Shown: positions 48,095 through 60,972 of the stretch, piece after piece | How the letters are laid out: every line of letters starts with the position of its first letter | Numbering within the stretch: the stretch's first letter is position 1 | Assembly (NCBI GenBank): GCA_025617745.1 | Contig: CM046853.1 | Coordinates: 57,063,233-57,127,232 of the forward strand | Direction of reading: 5' to 3' | DNA: 64,000 nucleotides | DNA from: Heliocidaris erythrogramma | Lineage: Eukaryota > Echinodermata > Echinoidea > Camarodonta > Echinometridae | Made by a program: the position numbers and the translations under genes | Notes under the pieces: model-generated | What the model saw: the letters and a program-made list of their open reading frames with translations, nothing else | What the model was told of the DNA's origin: nothing | The model's database searches: none

Positions 48095-48245
48095 TATGCA
48101 TTGCATCGCCTCCGTCTTGCATTTTTTCGTGCAAGAACATTCACATAAGTAATGCCGACATCCGATGATGCTCAAGTCCACTACTCACTTAATAATAATG
48201 ATAACAATAATAACAATAACAATAAAAGAACGTACATTTATCATG
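48095..48245 (+). other. 3' untranslated region of copy 3 with hairpin and poly(A) signal
   Basis: Hairpin CTTGCA/TGCAAG at 48116-48135 and AATAAA at 48221-48226, about 127 bases after the stop, as in copy 2. Confidence 0.6.
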
Positions 48246-48561
48246 TGCGCATATATATCTCAAGGGATGATGAAGGAACATACAAATTATTGTGTACTTC
48301 AATAAAGTTGCCATAGGGCGCTGAAAGTATAGCACCTTTCTTCTTTTAATGAGCTCTTATCCTGTCATTTTCGGATCACATCGATGATGATCTAGAGACA
48401 TTTGAATTTACGTCTCGACTATTCTCGGGATATAGTATATAATGTTCAAGGTTCGCTTTATTTTCATATTTCACATTTCACTTTTTTAATACATATTATC
48501 AGTTTTGTTTACAAGAAATAACAATGATAAAGAATAATACAGGGTATTTTCAATAAACATA

Positions 48562-49058
48562 CACTGTAAAAAAAAAAGTACTGTAAAATTACAGAAATCT
48601 GATGTCAGCAGAGTCGCCAGAAATTTGCTGTAAAAATACTTGCTGTATGTAATTTTAGCATACATTTCAGATCTGTAATTCATATAACAGGTTCTTATGT
48701 AATCCGATTACACATTAAAACCTGGTTACAAAGAGTTAGCCAGTAGACTTCCATCTGAACAACACCTCCGCTGTGCTATCTCTGCTCTGTTTAAGAGTGT
48801 GCTGGAATTGCGTTGGAACCCCGAGTCCTACAATACATTAAAGTAAAAAAATTAAACTGTAAAATTACACACAAAAAATTTATAAGAACCCTATTTTGCC
48901 TTAAATTCACAAGTTTCTGATGTAACTCAGTTTCGCAATTACAAATGAGGTACTTTTACGGGGAAAATTTAAAAATAACATCACAACTGCTGTATTTATA
49001 ATAAACAGAACAAATCTGTATTTTTTTCCCTCTAAAAATACAAATATTTTTTACAGTG
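48562..49058. mobile_element. TA-flanked MITE in the 3' flank of copy 3
   Basis: CACTGTAAAAAAAAAAGTAC at the left, TATTTTTTACAGTG at the right, TA on each side. Empty site ACATAAGTAC visible after copy 2 (near 33843). Confidence 0.8.
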
Positions 49059-49143
49059 TAAGTACATAAAATATATGACATCACTTTGGTTTGCTTGTTG
49101 TTACTTGTAAAATAATGACTAACTAACAACACCATGTTAAGTA

Positions 49144-49357
49144 CACTGTAAAAAATAACTGTAGATTAACAGGTTTTTTTTGACTTGTAAAATTACAAGT
49201 TTTGGCCGTTTTTCTGTTAATACTTGTTAATTTCTTGTGAAATAGCAGGAAAATTGCTAATTTTCCTGCCATTTCACAAGAAAAATACCGTATTAACAGA
49301 AAACTTGTAATTTTACAAGTCAAAAAACCTGTTAATCTACAGTTATTTTTTACAGTG
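49144..49357. mobile_element. TA-flanked palindromic MITE, same family as 24283-24530
   Basis: Same ends (CACTGTAAAAAATAACTGTA) and arms. Empty site after copy 2 near 34200 (TTAACTACGCATGACGG). Confidence 0.85.
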
Positions 49358-49749
49358 TACGGATGATGGTGTAACGAGTTAAAATCTATCGATTTTTTAG
49401 TTTTAAAATTCGGTTGTTGGAATTTCTCTGTTCATGTTGCTATGCACTTTTTGTATTCTTTGTTTACACAAATTTTATTTGCTACCATGAACCGTAATTT
49501 GTACATTTTCGTTACTTTGATAAATTGACATGAATAAGATGAGATGCAGTACACTCAATATGAAAATCAATTAAATTATATCCTATTCTCACTTCATTTG
49601 ATTGTTACTCATGTTTGTGTTTTTATAAGTCTAAAAATTCAAAGAGAGGGAACTGAAGAAAAAAGAGCATTTGGCAGGGTTTTCATAAAACATGACTAGC
49701 TTTGTGTGTGATGTGGAGTAAGAGAGAAAAAACTAAGAATGGGTTAACA

Positions 49750-49832
49750 TTGTATTTGTAAAGTGCTTAGAAACACTGTAGATGGATTCGGCGCTATATA
49801 AATCCAGAATATTATCATTATCATAAAGGTAA
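49750..49832 (+). mobile_element. SINE 3' tail remnant
   Basis: GTAAAGTGCTTAGAAACACT, then GGCGCTATATAAATCC with an ATT/ATC run; paralogous to 9815 and 34590. Confidence 0.6.
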
Positions 49833-50069
49833 AAGGTTATTGCACAATAACAAGGGGTATTTGAATGAAATAAAACCATGAGACTAACCTATTGTCCACG
49901 CAAAGAGTTTTCCCCACGATTATGACAACAGTGTGAAAACCCTCCACACTCCCCTTCGGAATTTCCGGGGGGGGGGTAGTAATTGAAAGAGGCTGTTTCG
50001 CTGTCCGTACGGTGTTGTCAGATTTCAGATGGTTAGAATCACGGGAACAAATGCATGGGCTTGCTATTT

Positions 50070-50210
50070 ACAGATTTTTCTTGTGAAATGGCAGGAAAAT
50101 AATTTTCCTGCCATTTCACAAGAAAAATACCGTATTAACAGAAAAACGGCCAAAACTTGTAATTTTACAAGTAAAAAAACCTGTTAATCTACAGTTATTT
50201 TTTACAGTGT
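50070..50210. mobile_element. Truncated copy of the 24283-type MITE
   Basis: Retains TTCTTGTGAAATGGCAGGAA and the complete right end TTATTTTTTACAGTG; the left third is missing. It replaces the start of the 3'-flank block (GACGCAACACTG). Confidence 0.75.
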
Positions 50211-50865
50211 GGCAAGCATGAGCGTTGAAAGGTCCTCTCAAATAAAAAGTGAAGGAAAACGTGCCCCTCCCCGGTAAAACTGCCTTCCACGATGATTACC
50301 CAGCTGCAGTGAAATTTTCCTTCCCTCACCTCAAATATAATTTGGACCTACCTACGTATCAGAAATAAAAGAAAATAAAACCTGATTTAGAGAAGTGTCG
50401 TGATCATGTGGTTCATTTACTTGACTTTCAATCGAAAAGTTCAGGGTTCGAATCCCTACCTGACAACAATATCCTTGGCTAAGACATTTAATATACATTT
50501 ACCACAACCTACCCAGGTGAAAATGGGTACCTGGTACGCTTCAATGTAATAATACACTCTAAAATCAGTATCTGAACTACGAATTAAAAGATAGGCCTAT
50601 ACATGAAATGTGAAGAGCAAGGCAGTATGAAGTATAGGCCTACTCATGAAAGACAATGGAGTAAGAAATGAAAATCAGATGTAATAAACATTTACATTTA
50701 ATATTACATTGAAATAGTCATGACTGTATAAAGCCATGCACGTCAACTCTATGACGTCTAATCACCAAGTAAACAAATTTTTATCGTGTTGATACAAAAT
50801 TTGATGCACCAATATTAAATATTAGAAATGGGCCGGATTGTTTGTTGGGTAAAGTTGAATCTTAA

Positions 50866-51001
50866 TCGTTCTTGCACATGTTACGGCCCATAACTCAGCA
50901 GGAAATGAGACCATTGTATGCAAAGTGACATCTTCTGTCACTTGGTGGTAACTCCTAGACCAAGCAGATTAATTTCTGATCCCTTCCAGAAATTTAAATA
51001 G
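50866..51001 (+). promoter_or_regulatory. Promoter-proximal block of copy 4 (shortened)
   Basis: One near-palindrome AAGTGACA-TCTTC-TGTCACTT (50923-50943) and the exon-like end AAATAG with donor GTGAGA at 51002. The tandem CATGTGAC repeats of copies 2 and 3 are missing apart from a CACATG near 50875. Confidence 0.4.
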
Positions 51002-51059
51002 GTGAGATAATCTTTTGTTTTAATGCTAAAGGATTCACATATTTGTTTTGTTCATATTA

Positions 51060-51430
51060 TTCATATTATCATTATTATTAATATTATCATTATTATTATT
51101 ATCATCATTATTATTATAATTACTACTACTACTACTACCACTACCACTACTACTACTACTACTACTACTGTTATTATTATCATCACTACTGAGTACTGAC
51201 GATTAAAGATATATTTTACCTGACTGTTAAGTAGGCAAGTGTACATGTATAGGCCCCCAGTTGTAGGTAGGCTACCAGGGAGCCAACGGCTATAAGTTCT
51301 ATTTGAGGGACTTGTATTGAGGATTTATTAGTTAACGAGGTGCACGTGTGCATCGTCTTGGTTTCGAATCTGGGACCTCCCGGTTACTAGGCAACTACTC
51401 TGCCACTGAGCAATCGCGCCTCTTTTGTAA
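51060..51430 (-). mobile_element. tRNA-derived SINE upstream of copy 4
   Basis: The clearest member: the - strand from about 51425 reads GATTGCTCAGTGGCAGAGTA ... GTCCCAGATTCGAAACC. Tail of ATT/ATC/ACT runs at 51060-51190. Confidence 0.75.
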
Positions 51431-52139
51431 ATCAGATATGCATCGAAAATACAACGCTTTTGTGCAGTGATGATGATTTTTGTTGTCTTGTTTTTAATAG
51501 CTTGATTCCTAGTGTATATTAATTCTTCTTCATCCATTGTGCACTTGAAACGTGATGACTGTCTGTCTATACCTGTGGATTTTCTGAAATTAGCATAGTG
51601 TGAATCCCAAAACCATTGAAAAGCTGAATTTACATGACAGGAAACACAAGTTAAATCATCAATTTTCCAACGTGATGTGTTAATTGCATATTTTATTTCC
51701 TGAAGTAAACTTTCATATAATGTCATTAGAGCTCTTCATTCCAGTATTATTCCCAGACCTTATTAGTAAAAGTGTTTTTGAGGAACAAATTATTTTGATT
51801 CCTGCATGTATATATCTGCAGACATCAAGTACCTGAGTGTGTTGCTAGTGACAGCCTGCGTGGTCGACTCGCTGTCCATGTCGTTCACCGACTACAATGA
51901 GGCATGGGACCAGTGGAAGAATGATCACGGCAAGAAGTATCGAAACTCTCAGGAGGAGGCGTCCAGGAGATTGATCTGGCAGAAACATCTCGAGAAAGTC
52001 ATCAAGCACAACCTCAAATACGACGCGGGCCACTACACTTATGAGCTCGGAATGAACCAGTACGCCGACCTGGTGAGTGTAGGCTCTATGGCCAGTATCC
52101 TCAGAGCCTGACTACACTCTTGGTAGAAAAGATGGAAGT

Positions 52140-53740
52140 CAGCTTTGGCATATTGGGGGAAGGGGGGGGGGGGGGGGGATTGTGTTAATTAGCGGGTAAG
52201 ATTCTCACATATTATTATGCCCGTTGCACACGACGAGTCATTTAGTTATTATCTGTGTTAATCAATTAAACATGTGAACACAATAATTAGTGCCTACGCC
52301 AGACATTCAAAGTATTGTTTGCGCTGTTCATTTTGCATTCACTTTCTGTATAACGTCACTCTCACATGGCGCGTCATAGGTCGTGCTAGTCGCTACGCCT
52401 GGCAAATGACCCCTCAGCCTGTGCAACGGGTAGTTAGGTGAACACATTAATAGGTGAAATACTTATTGGTTATTGTATCATCTAATACAACAACAATACT
52501 TTACAATGTATTTACATATATGTAAAGACATTAAATCATGAGTACAGTTAACATAGCTTGACTAATACTTGTACTAACAGTGTATTAAAGGTGATGGTAC
52601 ATGATTTGCATGCAGCCCCAAAACATTTAGTTCATAACAATGTAGTAAAAGGGGGTTGACTTCCAGGAGGGAGGGGGGGGGGGGGGGTGAATAATAGGGA
52701 TAAGAAGGCATGAGTTCAGATGGGGAATGTTTAAGAACTATAATTGATATTACATTTAGCAGATGCAGGGCTTATTGGTTCCAAGGAGGTTCAAACAGAT
52801 GGAGTCTCAACTAACGATAATTATATGTAAACACCTGGCAGATTATGAAGGATGTACAACTGAATTAATAAATTTTATATATGACCATCGTGAAAGATGG
52901 CTCTAGGAAATATTGCCAACCAAAGTAGTGGGTGCACGCGGCCAGTCAATAAATTGTCATCGCAAATCTGGTATTTTTGGCACTAAATGTGTTCGCTTGA
53001 ACCTTGTTATTTCATTCATGTGCACTTTTTCGAAGATACATTTGGGTCTGCGAAAACTAATTATCATTATAACAGAATATCCTTCATTGTACTTAACCAT
53101 TGCTATATGCAATAAAACGGAATTTGATTTGTTTCCTCGTTTGGAAGAATGTTTTCAGAGAGCGCATATTTGTCATGTTTGTTGTGGCGGCATCACAGCT
53201 CGTTTCAAAGGGAGGCTGTCTGTTATGACTCCATATGTTTGAACCTCCTTTTTGGTTCAAATAAGAACAGTATGTTACGATATTGAAAGAACAAAGACAA
53301 AGTACAGGTACAAAGTAAGTACATTATTTAAAGGGGAACGAAAGGCAACAAACAGCCAAAAATCATGTAGATAATTGTCAGCCTATTACAAATATCTTTA
53401 AATTACTCATATTTAATTATTGAAGAAGGAGAACAGTGTCTCAAAAAGTTGCAGTTTCCTTGCTAGATATTATCCCATGGGGGCTTCCATTATCTTTACA
53501 AAGTAATATCAGAGCAGTTTTATTTGTAAGATACCCACTGACCTGTACACTAGCTACAATGACACTCATGATCACCTATGGTATGCATGACACTGGATTT
53601 TCTCATAATAAGCCATTTCTGTAGTCATGTACTTTCAAATGAAGATACTTTTATCCTGTCGTATAATGTTTGTATCGAGATATCTGTTTCAGCAGAGACA
53701 TTTCAGAAGCAAAATATTAACCTACCTATATGTGACTCAT
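52140..53740. other. Copy-4-specific intron 1 sequence without recognised features
   Basis: Not matched in the introns of the other copies. Contains G runs near 52160 and 52670 and an open frame of 109 codons (52913-53242) with no recognisable motif. Homology to intron 1 of the other copies resumes near 53740. Confidence 0.4.
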
Positions 53741-54604
53741 TTAGATTTAGGAAATACATGTATAGCAAAATGAAAGAAAGACAATGAGAAAAGAAAAAAA
53801 TGAAAATAAAGAGTTATTGTGGTCGTATCCACACTTCTTTTACTTTCATTGCATCCACCATTTTCCCGCCATTTAAGGGAGAGGGGGAAAAAAGATATAT
53901 ATTTCGATCAAGAGAGAGAGAAAGAGCGAGAGAGATGGGGGGGGGGGGGGTCCGCATGTAGGTTATTCCTTCCTTTTTTTCTAAAATAGATTACGAGTTT
54001 GAGTCAAATATTGACAAAGATTTTTAAGTGCGTCTCACGAGACCAACAATATTACCACAATTACTCAAAAGAATGGTTACGAATTTCTTAGGAGTAAACA
54101 ACATTTTAACCCCTTTGTACACAAAGCTTTCACATTTCGATTATATGATCATGGATTTTTATAATTATTGCCATGTATAGAAAGACATGATGGTAAAACT
54201 CAGAATCGTAAAATTAATTATATAGGATTTCAGGGGGGCGTTGCAGCATCAGGTCTTTATCATTCTACAAGTTAGATGACATAAGTAAGGCGAAGGTAAC
54301 ATTTCCAGCCCTTGTTGACCCTTATACTATGTTCCATTAAAGTGCTCAAAATGTCTTCAGCATTGGACAAGTGAGATGCACATTCAACATGTTCAAACAA
54401 GAAGTTCTTGTTCGAACAAGAACTACGAAATGCCAATGCTTGAGTCGTATTGTTTCAACTGTTTACATAATGATCATAATATGATTTTGAAAGGATATCA
54501 GCCAACATGCTTAAAGGCATATGGTAGGCAGTTTCCATGTGCAGCAGGTCATAATTCGCTGACACCAGACTTGGTGGAAAGCACTGGAAATATTAATGGG
54601 TGTA

Positions 54605-56336
54605 CACTGTAAAAACTGAAGTGCTGAAACACGAGTGCTAATTGGAAGTTTGCATTTGACGTGCTATTTCTAAAACCTCACGTGCCATTTGCGTCTGGGA
54701 GATGATAAGGTGCAGAAAATTGAGTGCTAAAAGTAAGTGCTGAATGTTAGGACGCTTGTTTTACACTTCAAGTGCTGACCAACGTCCCGTGATTTAATAA
54801 GCGATTTCGTAATTAGGATTTGCGCATGAGCAGATAAAGGTCATTTGACATAAACTGGCATGTTCGTTTAAAATGCACTGAGATAAGCGTCGACTGTGTA
54901 ATGATTATTCATATATTCATTTAATTATACTTTTCATTAAATCCACTGAAAAGCAACAAAGTGTTCATTGATGGTTGGTATTTGACAGTCTGCCAAATGA
55001 TAGCCAACTTGCAAACAATGCGCTTTCCCAAGTGTTCATTGACGTGCTATTCTAGTCACCTGGTCTACGATGTCTTTCTTTCATAGAGTTTGAATTCTTT
55101 AGGTCGCTATGTCGGGCAACCTTACGTATTATCTTTCTTTGAAAAGATGCCTATCCTCATGAAAAAGGGAAAGGTCATTTGCGAAAAGTTGCTCATGGGC
55201 CAATAAACCTGTTTACTAAGTGATTCAAATTTATGGATGTTTCTTTCCTTGGGACCTATAGTAACGAGGTATCATTAACATGCTATTAATGAATGAACTA
55301 CAATACTTGGAATCGAGTTTGCATACATTACTTGTTGCTATGTCTGACAAGCCTCTGGCAAGCTTTCAGGTTGTCAAGAACAACCTTTGTTTCAAAAGTA
55401 TGTATAAAATTTGAATCACTTATTAGTAAACAGGTCTATTACGAAATCGCTTATTACGCAACTGTAGTGCAAGAGCCATCATCTGCTGCACAGGCATGGC
55501 GTGGTAAGTAAAACTTTAAGACATTAAATTTAGAACTTCTGTAATTTTATGCGAATAAAGGTATCAAATAATATGATAATTACATTAATTTTTGTGGTGG
55601 TGGATATGAAACATGATGAAAAGCAATGAAGTGGAAATGCCATGTTTCAGCGTGTGGCCAACCGTCTACGGTACGCGTTGTCGTTGACATGAAAATTGTT
55701 GATCAGACAGGCATGGGGCGCGATCGACCGCACGGGCCGGGGCCAGGCCTGGGCCTGGGAAGTTTGGAAGGCAGTGTGTGTGCTTTTTTTCGTCACGATT
55801 GTGGATTGCCGAAATTGAACAATTAAACCCGCAATTAAACCTCCGAAATTGCCACTTCTTGGTCTAAAGTAATTCTCAGATGATTAAATCCACATGCCAT
55901 GGTTTTAGTCGATATCATCTATGTATATAACCAGTTCATATCAATCTAAAAACAAAATCTAGACCTTAGTGTAGGGCTGTTTAACAGACTATAGAAGAGC
56001 ACTACAGGTGTGATTTTGTGCATACTGTTTGTGTGTGTTCTTCAGCACTATATTGGGTGCAAAAGTGTTAGCACTAGTAGTGCCGTTTTGGGGGCTCTAA
56101 AATGAGTTATTTAATGCACTAGAAGTGTTGTTTTTGCAAGCTGCATGCGTCTAATAGCACCAGAAGTGTAAAAGGCTTACACTTAATGTGTTTAAAGTAG
56201 CACTTGGACTGGTGTTGAATTATAGCACTTGTACAAGTGCTACTTTAGCGCAATTTGTGCAGTCCCTATGCATGCCCTTACGGGTGCTTCCTCCAAATCT
56301 TGAGGTGCTAACAATAGCACTTTATTTTTTACAGTG
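54605..56336. mobile_element. Large TA-flanked element with AGTGCT subterminal repeats in intron 1 of copy 4
   Basis: TA at 54603-54604 and 56337-56338; ends CACTGTAAAAACTGAAGTGC and inverse CACTGTAAAAAATAAAGTGC. AGTGCT/AGCACT words crowd both ends (54605-54780, 56040-56336). About 1.25 kb of interior has no recognised protein. Same family as 14135-14640 but larger. Confidence 0.75.
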
Positions 56337-57144
56337 TACAAGTCTGGCAAGCAGCAAACATGTTGTCCAGTCAAGAAATACTTCTGGTCTCACGGAGAGA
56401 GGGAAATGTAAGATAATGACTTTATGGGGCGATGGGTGGATAATGCAGAGCATTACATGAGGCCTATTGGTCATAAAACTGTAGTCCACTCTTGACAACA
56501 CCTGTTATTGGGTAAAGACCCGAATGATGTCAAATTCCACATGATAGCCCATTACTACGGGTCCTTTTCGTCAACTTCAAATAATATGAAAAATTGAGCG
56601 AATTTGTCTTGTAGGAACATGCAGAGTTCGTCTTCATGATGAATGGTTTCCGAGGCAACACATCAAAGGCGAATAAAGGCTCCATTTTCCTCCCTCCAAA
56701 CACCGTTGGTGATCTCCCCAAGAGTGTCGACTGGCGCACTAAGGGTTACGTAACTCCTGTCAAGAACCAGGTAGGCTCCACAATTGCAAATAACATATCA
56801 ACAAATTGACCCTTGTGGGTGGTAGTTAAGAATTGTAGTTTTACATGTAGGAGACGTAATTGAGGCAATAATGGTTCAACTTCAATTTCGTTCTCAATTT
56901 CGTTTTATTTTCAAATTTCACAGTATGAAAGTACGAAAAATGATAAATTAGAAAGCCGAGCTCACAAAAGGCGTCATTTCGATTGAGTCAGTACCTACGT
57001 ACGTTAATCAAGCCCTTGAATGAAATTAACCCATACGCCAGTTATCAAAAGTATTGTTTGCACTGTTCACTTTTGCAATCCCTTTTTAAACGCTATCACT
57101 CTTTCACGACGCAACAAGGAGCCTTAAAAGCCCACCGCACACTA

Positions 57145-57763
57145 CACTCTTAGAAAAAAAAGGTTTGTTTGAGCACCTTTAAAAGGTGCTTATATATATT
57201 TTCCACACTAGTGCCACCTTTTAGGGTGTCCCTAAGCGCCTTTTGAAAAGGTTTCAATCAGATATGATTATTTACGTCTGTGTGGACCGACCTTTAACGT
57301 CACATCCGAAAGACGTGACCGGGGCTCGGGGCTCGAACCCGCACCCCAAGTCAATTTGTAACTGCCCCGTCAGCTTGGTTTACAGGCGCTCGCCACAACG
57401 CCCAGAGCACTGGCAAAGAGCTAGCCTACTCTTGAGCAATATTTTATCGTCCTTCGAAAAAAATACAATACATCCATAGTAACTGAAATCAATAAATTAT
57501 AACAACATGCAATAGAACACATTTATACAATTTGTATCAAACCAAAGTATTTTGAAAATGACGAATGTAGATAGATATTATCGTGGACATGTTTAAATAA
57601 TATCTACAGATTATGATAAAGACTAATACGCATAACAAAAGGTGGAGAAATCTAAGCTCAATGACTAAGGTCTTTTTAATGGAACTTGTAGACACCTTTT
57701 CAATCCGGCACCAGTTTGGAGCTAATGAGTACCCCATAGGCACCATTTTTTTTTCTAAGAGTG
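57145..57763. mobile_element. TA-flanked MITE with an internal SINE in intron 2 of copy 4
   Basis: TA at 57143-57144 and 57764-57765; ends CACTCTTAGAAAAAAAAGG and inverse CACTCTTAGAAAAAAAAATG. On the - strand inside (about 57415-57270): GTTGTGGCGAGCGCC (A-box-like), GGGTTCGAGCCCCG (B box) and GTCTTTCGGATGTGACGTTA, which resembles a conserved SINE core. Confidence 0.7.
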
Positions 57764-58442
57764 TATACGATCTATCTGCGATCCGATTTTCGAAGAAATC
57801 GCAATTGCAATAAATATGCAAATTTTTATGAACACTCTCTTGCAGTTTGAAGTTCTGAATAATGATATGAATGCTACAAATCGAAAATTTAGGGCATTAC
57901 AAGCTTTCTAGTCGGAGAAAAGGCCAAATCGGCTTGAAATCGTAGACAATGGCACGAATGGTCTTACGTTACTATGATTCGGAGCCGATTTGGCTTTTAC
58001 TCATATACAAGCAGGCTTGCAATATCTAGAAATTGTTATTTCATCCTTCATATTATGAATATTCAAATCACTCAGCACAATACTTTTTCACGTTTGAACG
58101 TTCATATCAAACGTTATTGCAAATTCTTCCCAAATCGGATCGCACTCAGATCGATAGTGTGCGGTCGGCTTAATAAGTCACTGACGCGGTCCTAACGTCA
58201 GCAAATGACGCCACGTGTGAGCCGGACTTAACATAATTATCTTGAAGATACTACTTTAAGGCCACACCTTCATTAATCCTTATCCAATATTATGTTGCAT
58301 GGTTAAAGGGAAAGTTTGTATCCCATTCATTTTGGTTTGATATTTCGGCCTTAAACGACGTCGTGTTGGTTGCGGTTAAAATCATATTTTTAACATAATA
58401 TTCATCCCGATCTCGAGACTTTAATAAGTGCTGAGGTTCTGA

Positions 58443-58718
<276 letters not shown>

Positions 58719-59438
58719 TAATTTCGATCTCTACTTCTGCAGCATTGGTCAGTCATAATCAAAGTTACATTCACCAAGACCCTGTCTTATAAAGAGGTGT
58801 GATTGATTCGATTCAAAACAAGCAAGCTACCTGCACAATGCAACGGTGTGTTGGTATCTTTGCACAACCATTTGTAATAATTTGTAAACAAAGTTTTAGG
58901 CATTACTCCCAGTGTTAAAGATCGTATGCTCGATCTGTAATGAAAATCTCAAGTCAGAAAAATTTGTTTAAATTAAAATTCCTCCCATTAAGCTTCTTCA
59001 TTCGTCATTTACTAATCATTTGTAATAAATTGTTAAGTTTGATGGCAACTTCTCCAGTGCCTGTTTTTTCAGAAGTTTATCAAACATGATTGTTTACTTG
59101 TGTTTACGTATATTTCATGTGTTTGCCTTTGTAAATTGAAGATTTTCAGTTATTAAGGTAAATGTTCTGTTGTATTATAATAAAGCGATACAATTCAATA
59201 ATTCTATTCAACAATTTCGAACCGGGAACCGTCAAAGTTGGTATGGGCGATGACGGTAAACTGACCTCTTAACCAACTCACATCTTCATTGCAAAACCAT
59301 TTGTAATCAATAATTAGCAAATAAAGGTACTGCAACGACTCGTAAAACCAGGATTCTGATTGGCTAATGAGTAGAGCATTAGCCAGTCAGGATGGAGGTA
59401 CTGATACTTCTACGGCTCTTAAACATGTTATCTTTTAT

Positions 59439-59890
59439 CAACTAATGGGTAGAAGTATATCGAAGTATTCCTGACCCCTTTGGAAGCGAATCCTTATTGG
59501 ACAATGCTCGGTTGAAGAGCTGCATGAAACCATAAAATAATATATGAAAACGCAATTCTAATCAATCAATCAAATAGATGAATCCTTTATGGCCAAGGTA
59601 CATAATCAATACCCTGTCTTATGAAGAGGTATGATTGATTCGATTCAAGAAACTGATACACAAGCAAGCTACCTGCACAATGCAACGGTGTGGGTACCTT
59701 TGCACAACCATTTGTAATAATTTGTAAACAAAGTTTTAGGCATTACTCCCAGTGTTAAAGATCTAATGGGTAGAAGTATATCGAAGTATTCCTGACCCCT
59801 TTGGAAGCGAATCCTTATTGGACAATGCTCGGTTGAAGAGCTGCATGAAACCATAAAATAATATATGAAAACGCAATTCTAATCAATCAA
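59439..59890. repeat. Direct duplication in intron 3 of copy 4
   Basis: CTAATGGGTAGAAGTATATC and the following ~130 bases occur at 59441-59575 and again at 59763-59890. The DNA before the second copy (59612-59764) also repeats 58790-58920 (AATGCAACGGTGTG). Confidence 0.8.
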
Positions 59891-60553
59891 ATAGATTAAT
59901 CCATTATGGCCAAGGTACATAATCAAGGAAATGTTTCAAGAATGAAGAATGTTGTGTGGGGGGGGGGGGGGTCCTTTACATGGATTAAATGTTTAGACGT
60001 GTTTGATCAAGCTAGGAGCGTGGATAACAGAGACAAAATAGACAGGTTGGGAAATAAAGGTCTCAATATTTATGAGCCAAATCTTTCTCCCCCCCCCCCC
60101 CCCACCCCCAGGACGGTCAGTGCCACTTCAAAAAGGCTGACGTTGGAGCTACCTGCACTGGTTACACTGACGTCACCTCTGGATCTGAGGCGGACCTTCA
60201 GAAAGCTGTGGCCTCCATTGGTCCTATCTCAGTCGTCATTGACGCTAGCCATGAATCCTTCCAAAACTACGAGTCAGGTAATGATATCCTTATACGACAA
60301 CCATACAACTAACCTAGCTAATTTATAGCGAATATAAGTCATAGTATTGTCTGAAACAAAACAAAGCAACAACCGAAAGAAAAAAAGGAAGAAGACATTT
60401 CTACCGTTCAACTGACTGATTTGGAATTATAGAAGAAGCTAAGGTGAAATTCTGAAAGCAAATCTCAGATTCAATGGAAAGATGCTCATATCAGAAAGCG
60501 CTGAGAGATATCGCAGATGTATATAAATCCATAATATTATTCTATCATGCTCT

Positions 60554-60588
60554 GAGATGGACTTTCAGAAGGCTGTGGCCCACGTTGG
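60554..60588 (+). pseudogene. Exon 4-like fragment inside intron 4 of copy 4
   Basis: Reads EMDFQKAVAHVG; equivalent to 27653-27687 and 46075-46109. Confidence 0.65.
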
Positions 60589-60972
60589 GTGATAGCTACA
60601 CCAACAGTTTTTATTGTTATGTAAGAATGAACAACATTCAAGACCACAAAATATCACTTTGATTATACGACATCTTGTTTTTGAAGGTGTGTACGACGAG
60701 CCTGATTGTAGCTCTACCCAGTTGGACCACGGCGCTCTCGCAGTTATATGGAATCACCACTGACGGAACGGAGTACTGGATCGTCAAGAACAGGTCAGTG
60801 TGAGCATTTCATGAAATCTGAAAAAAATATGTAGGCCTATGTATTAGGGCAAATCCATGATTAGTAACATTACAGTTAGTAACGAAACACCTTGAAAAAT
60901 CATGAAATAATGGGGTTTTAACACCTTTTTCCTGATACCTCCTGTTCTTTAAACATCCGAAAATATAGTTTA

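Noticed and set aside
51350-51430. tRNA gene candidate on the - strand (also 23105-23175, 37616-37680, 38760-38830)
   Set aside because: A- and B-box-like parts are present, but the acceptor stem does not close and a SINE body with a microsatellite tail follows; better explained as tRNA-derived SINE heads.
51806-51823. Upstream in-frame ATG as the true start of copy 4
   Set aside because: It lies before the conserved CAG acceptor, in the intron; the same ATG exists in copies 2 and 3, where the downstream ATG gives the proper signal peptide.
52913-53242. 109-codon open frame in intron 1 of copy 4
   Set aside because: No recognisable domain, no splice or repeat support and not conserved in the sister introns; a chance frame is likely.
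53900-53960. GA-rich tract as a regulatory element
   Set aside because: Simple sequence (GAGAGA) next to a G run; similar stretch at 40320-40355 in the sister intron. No evidence for a regulatory role.
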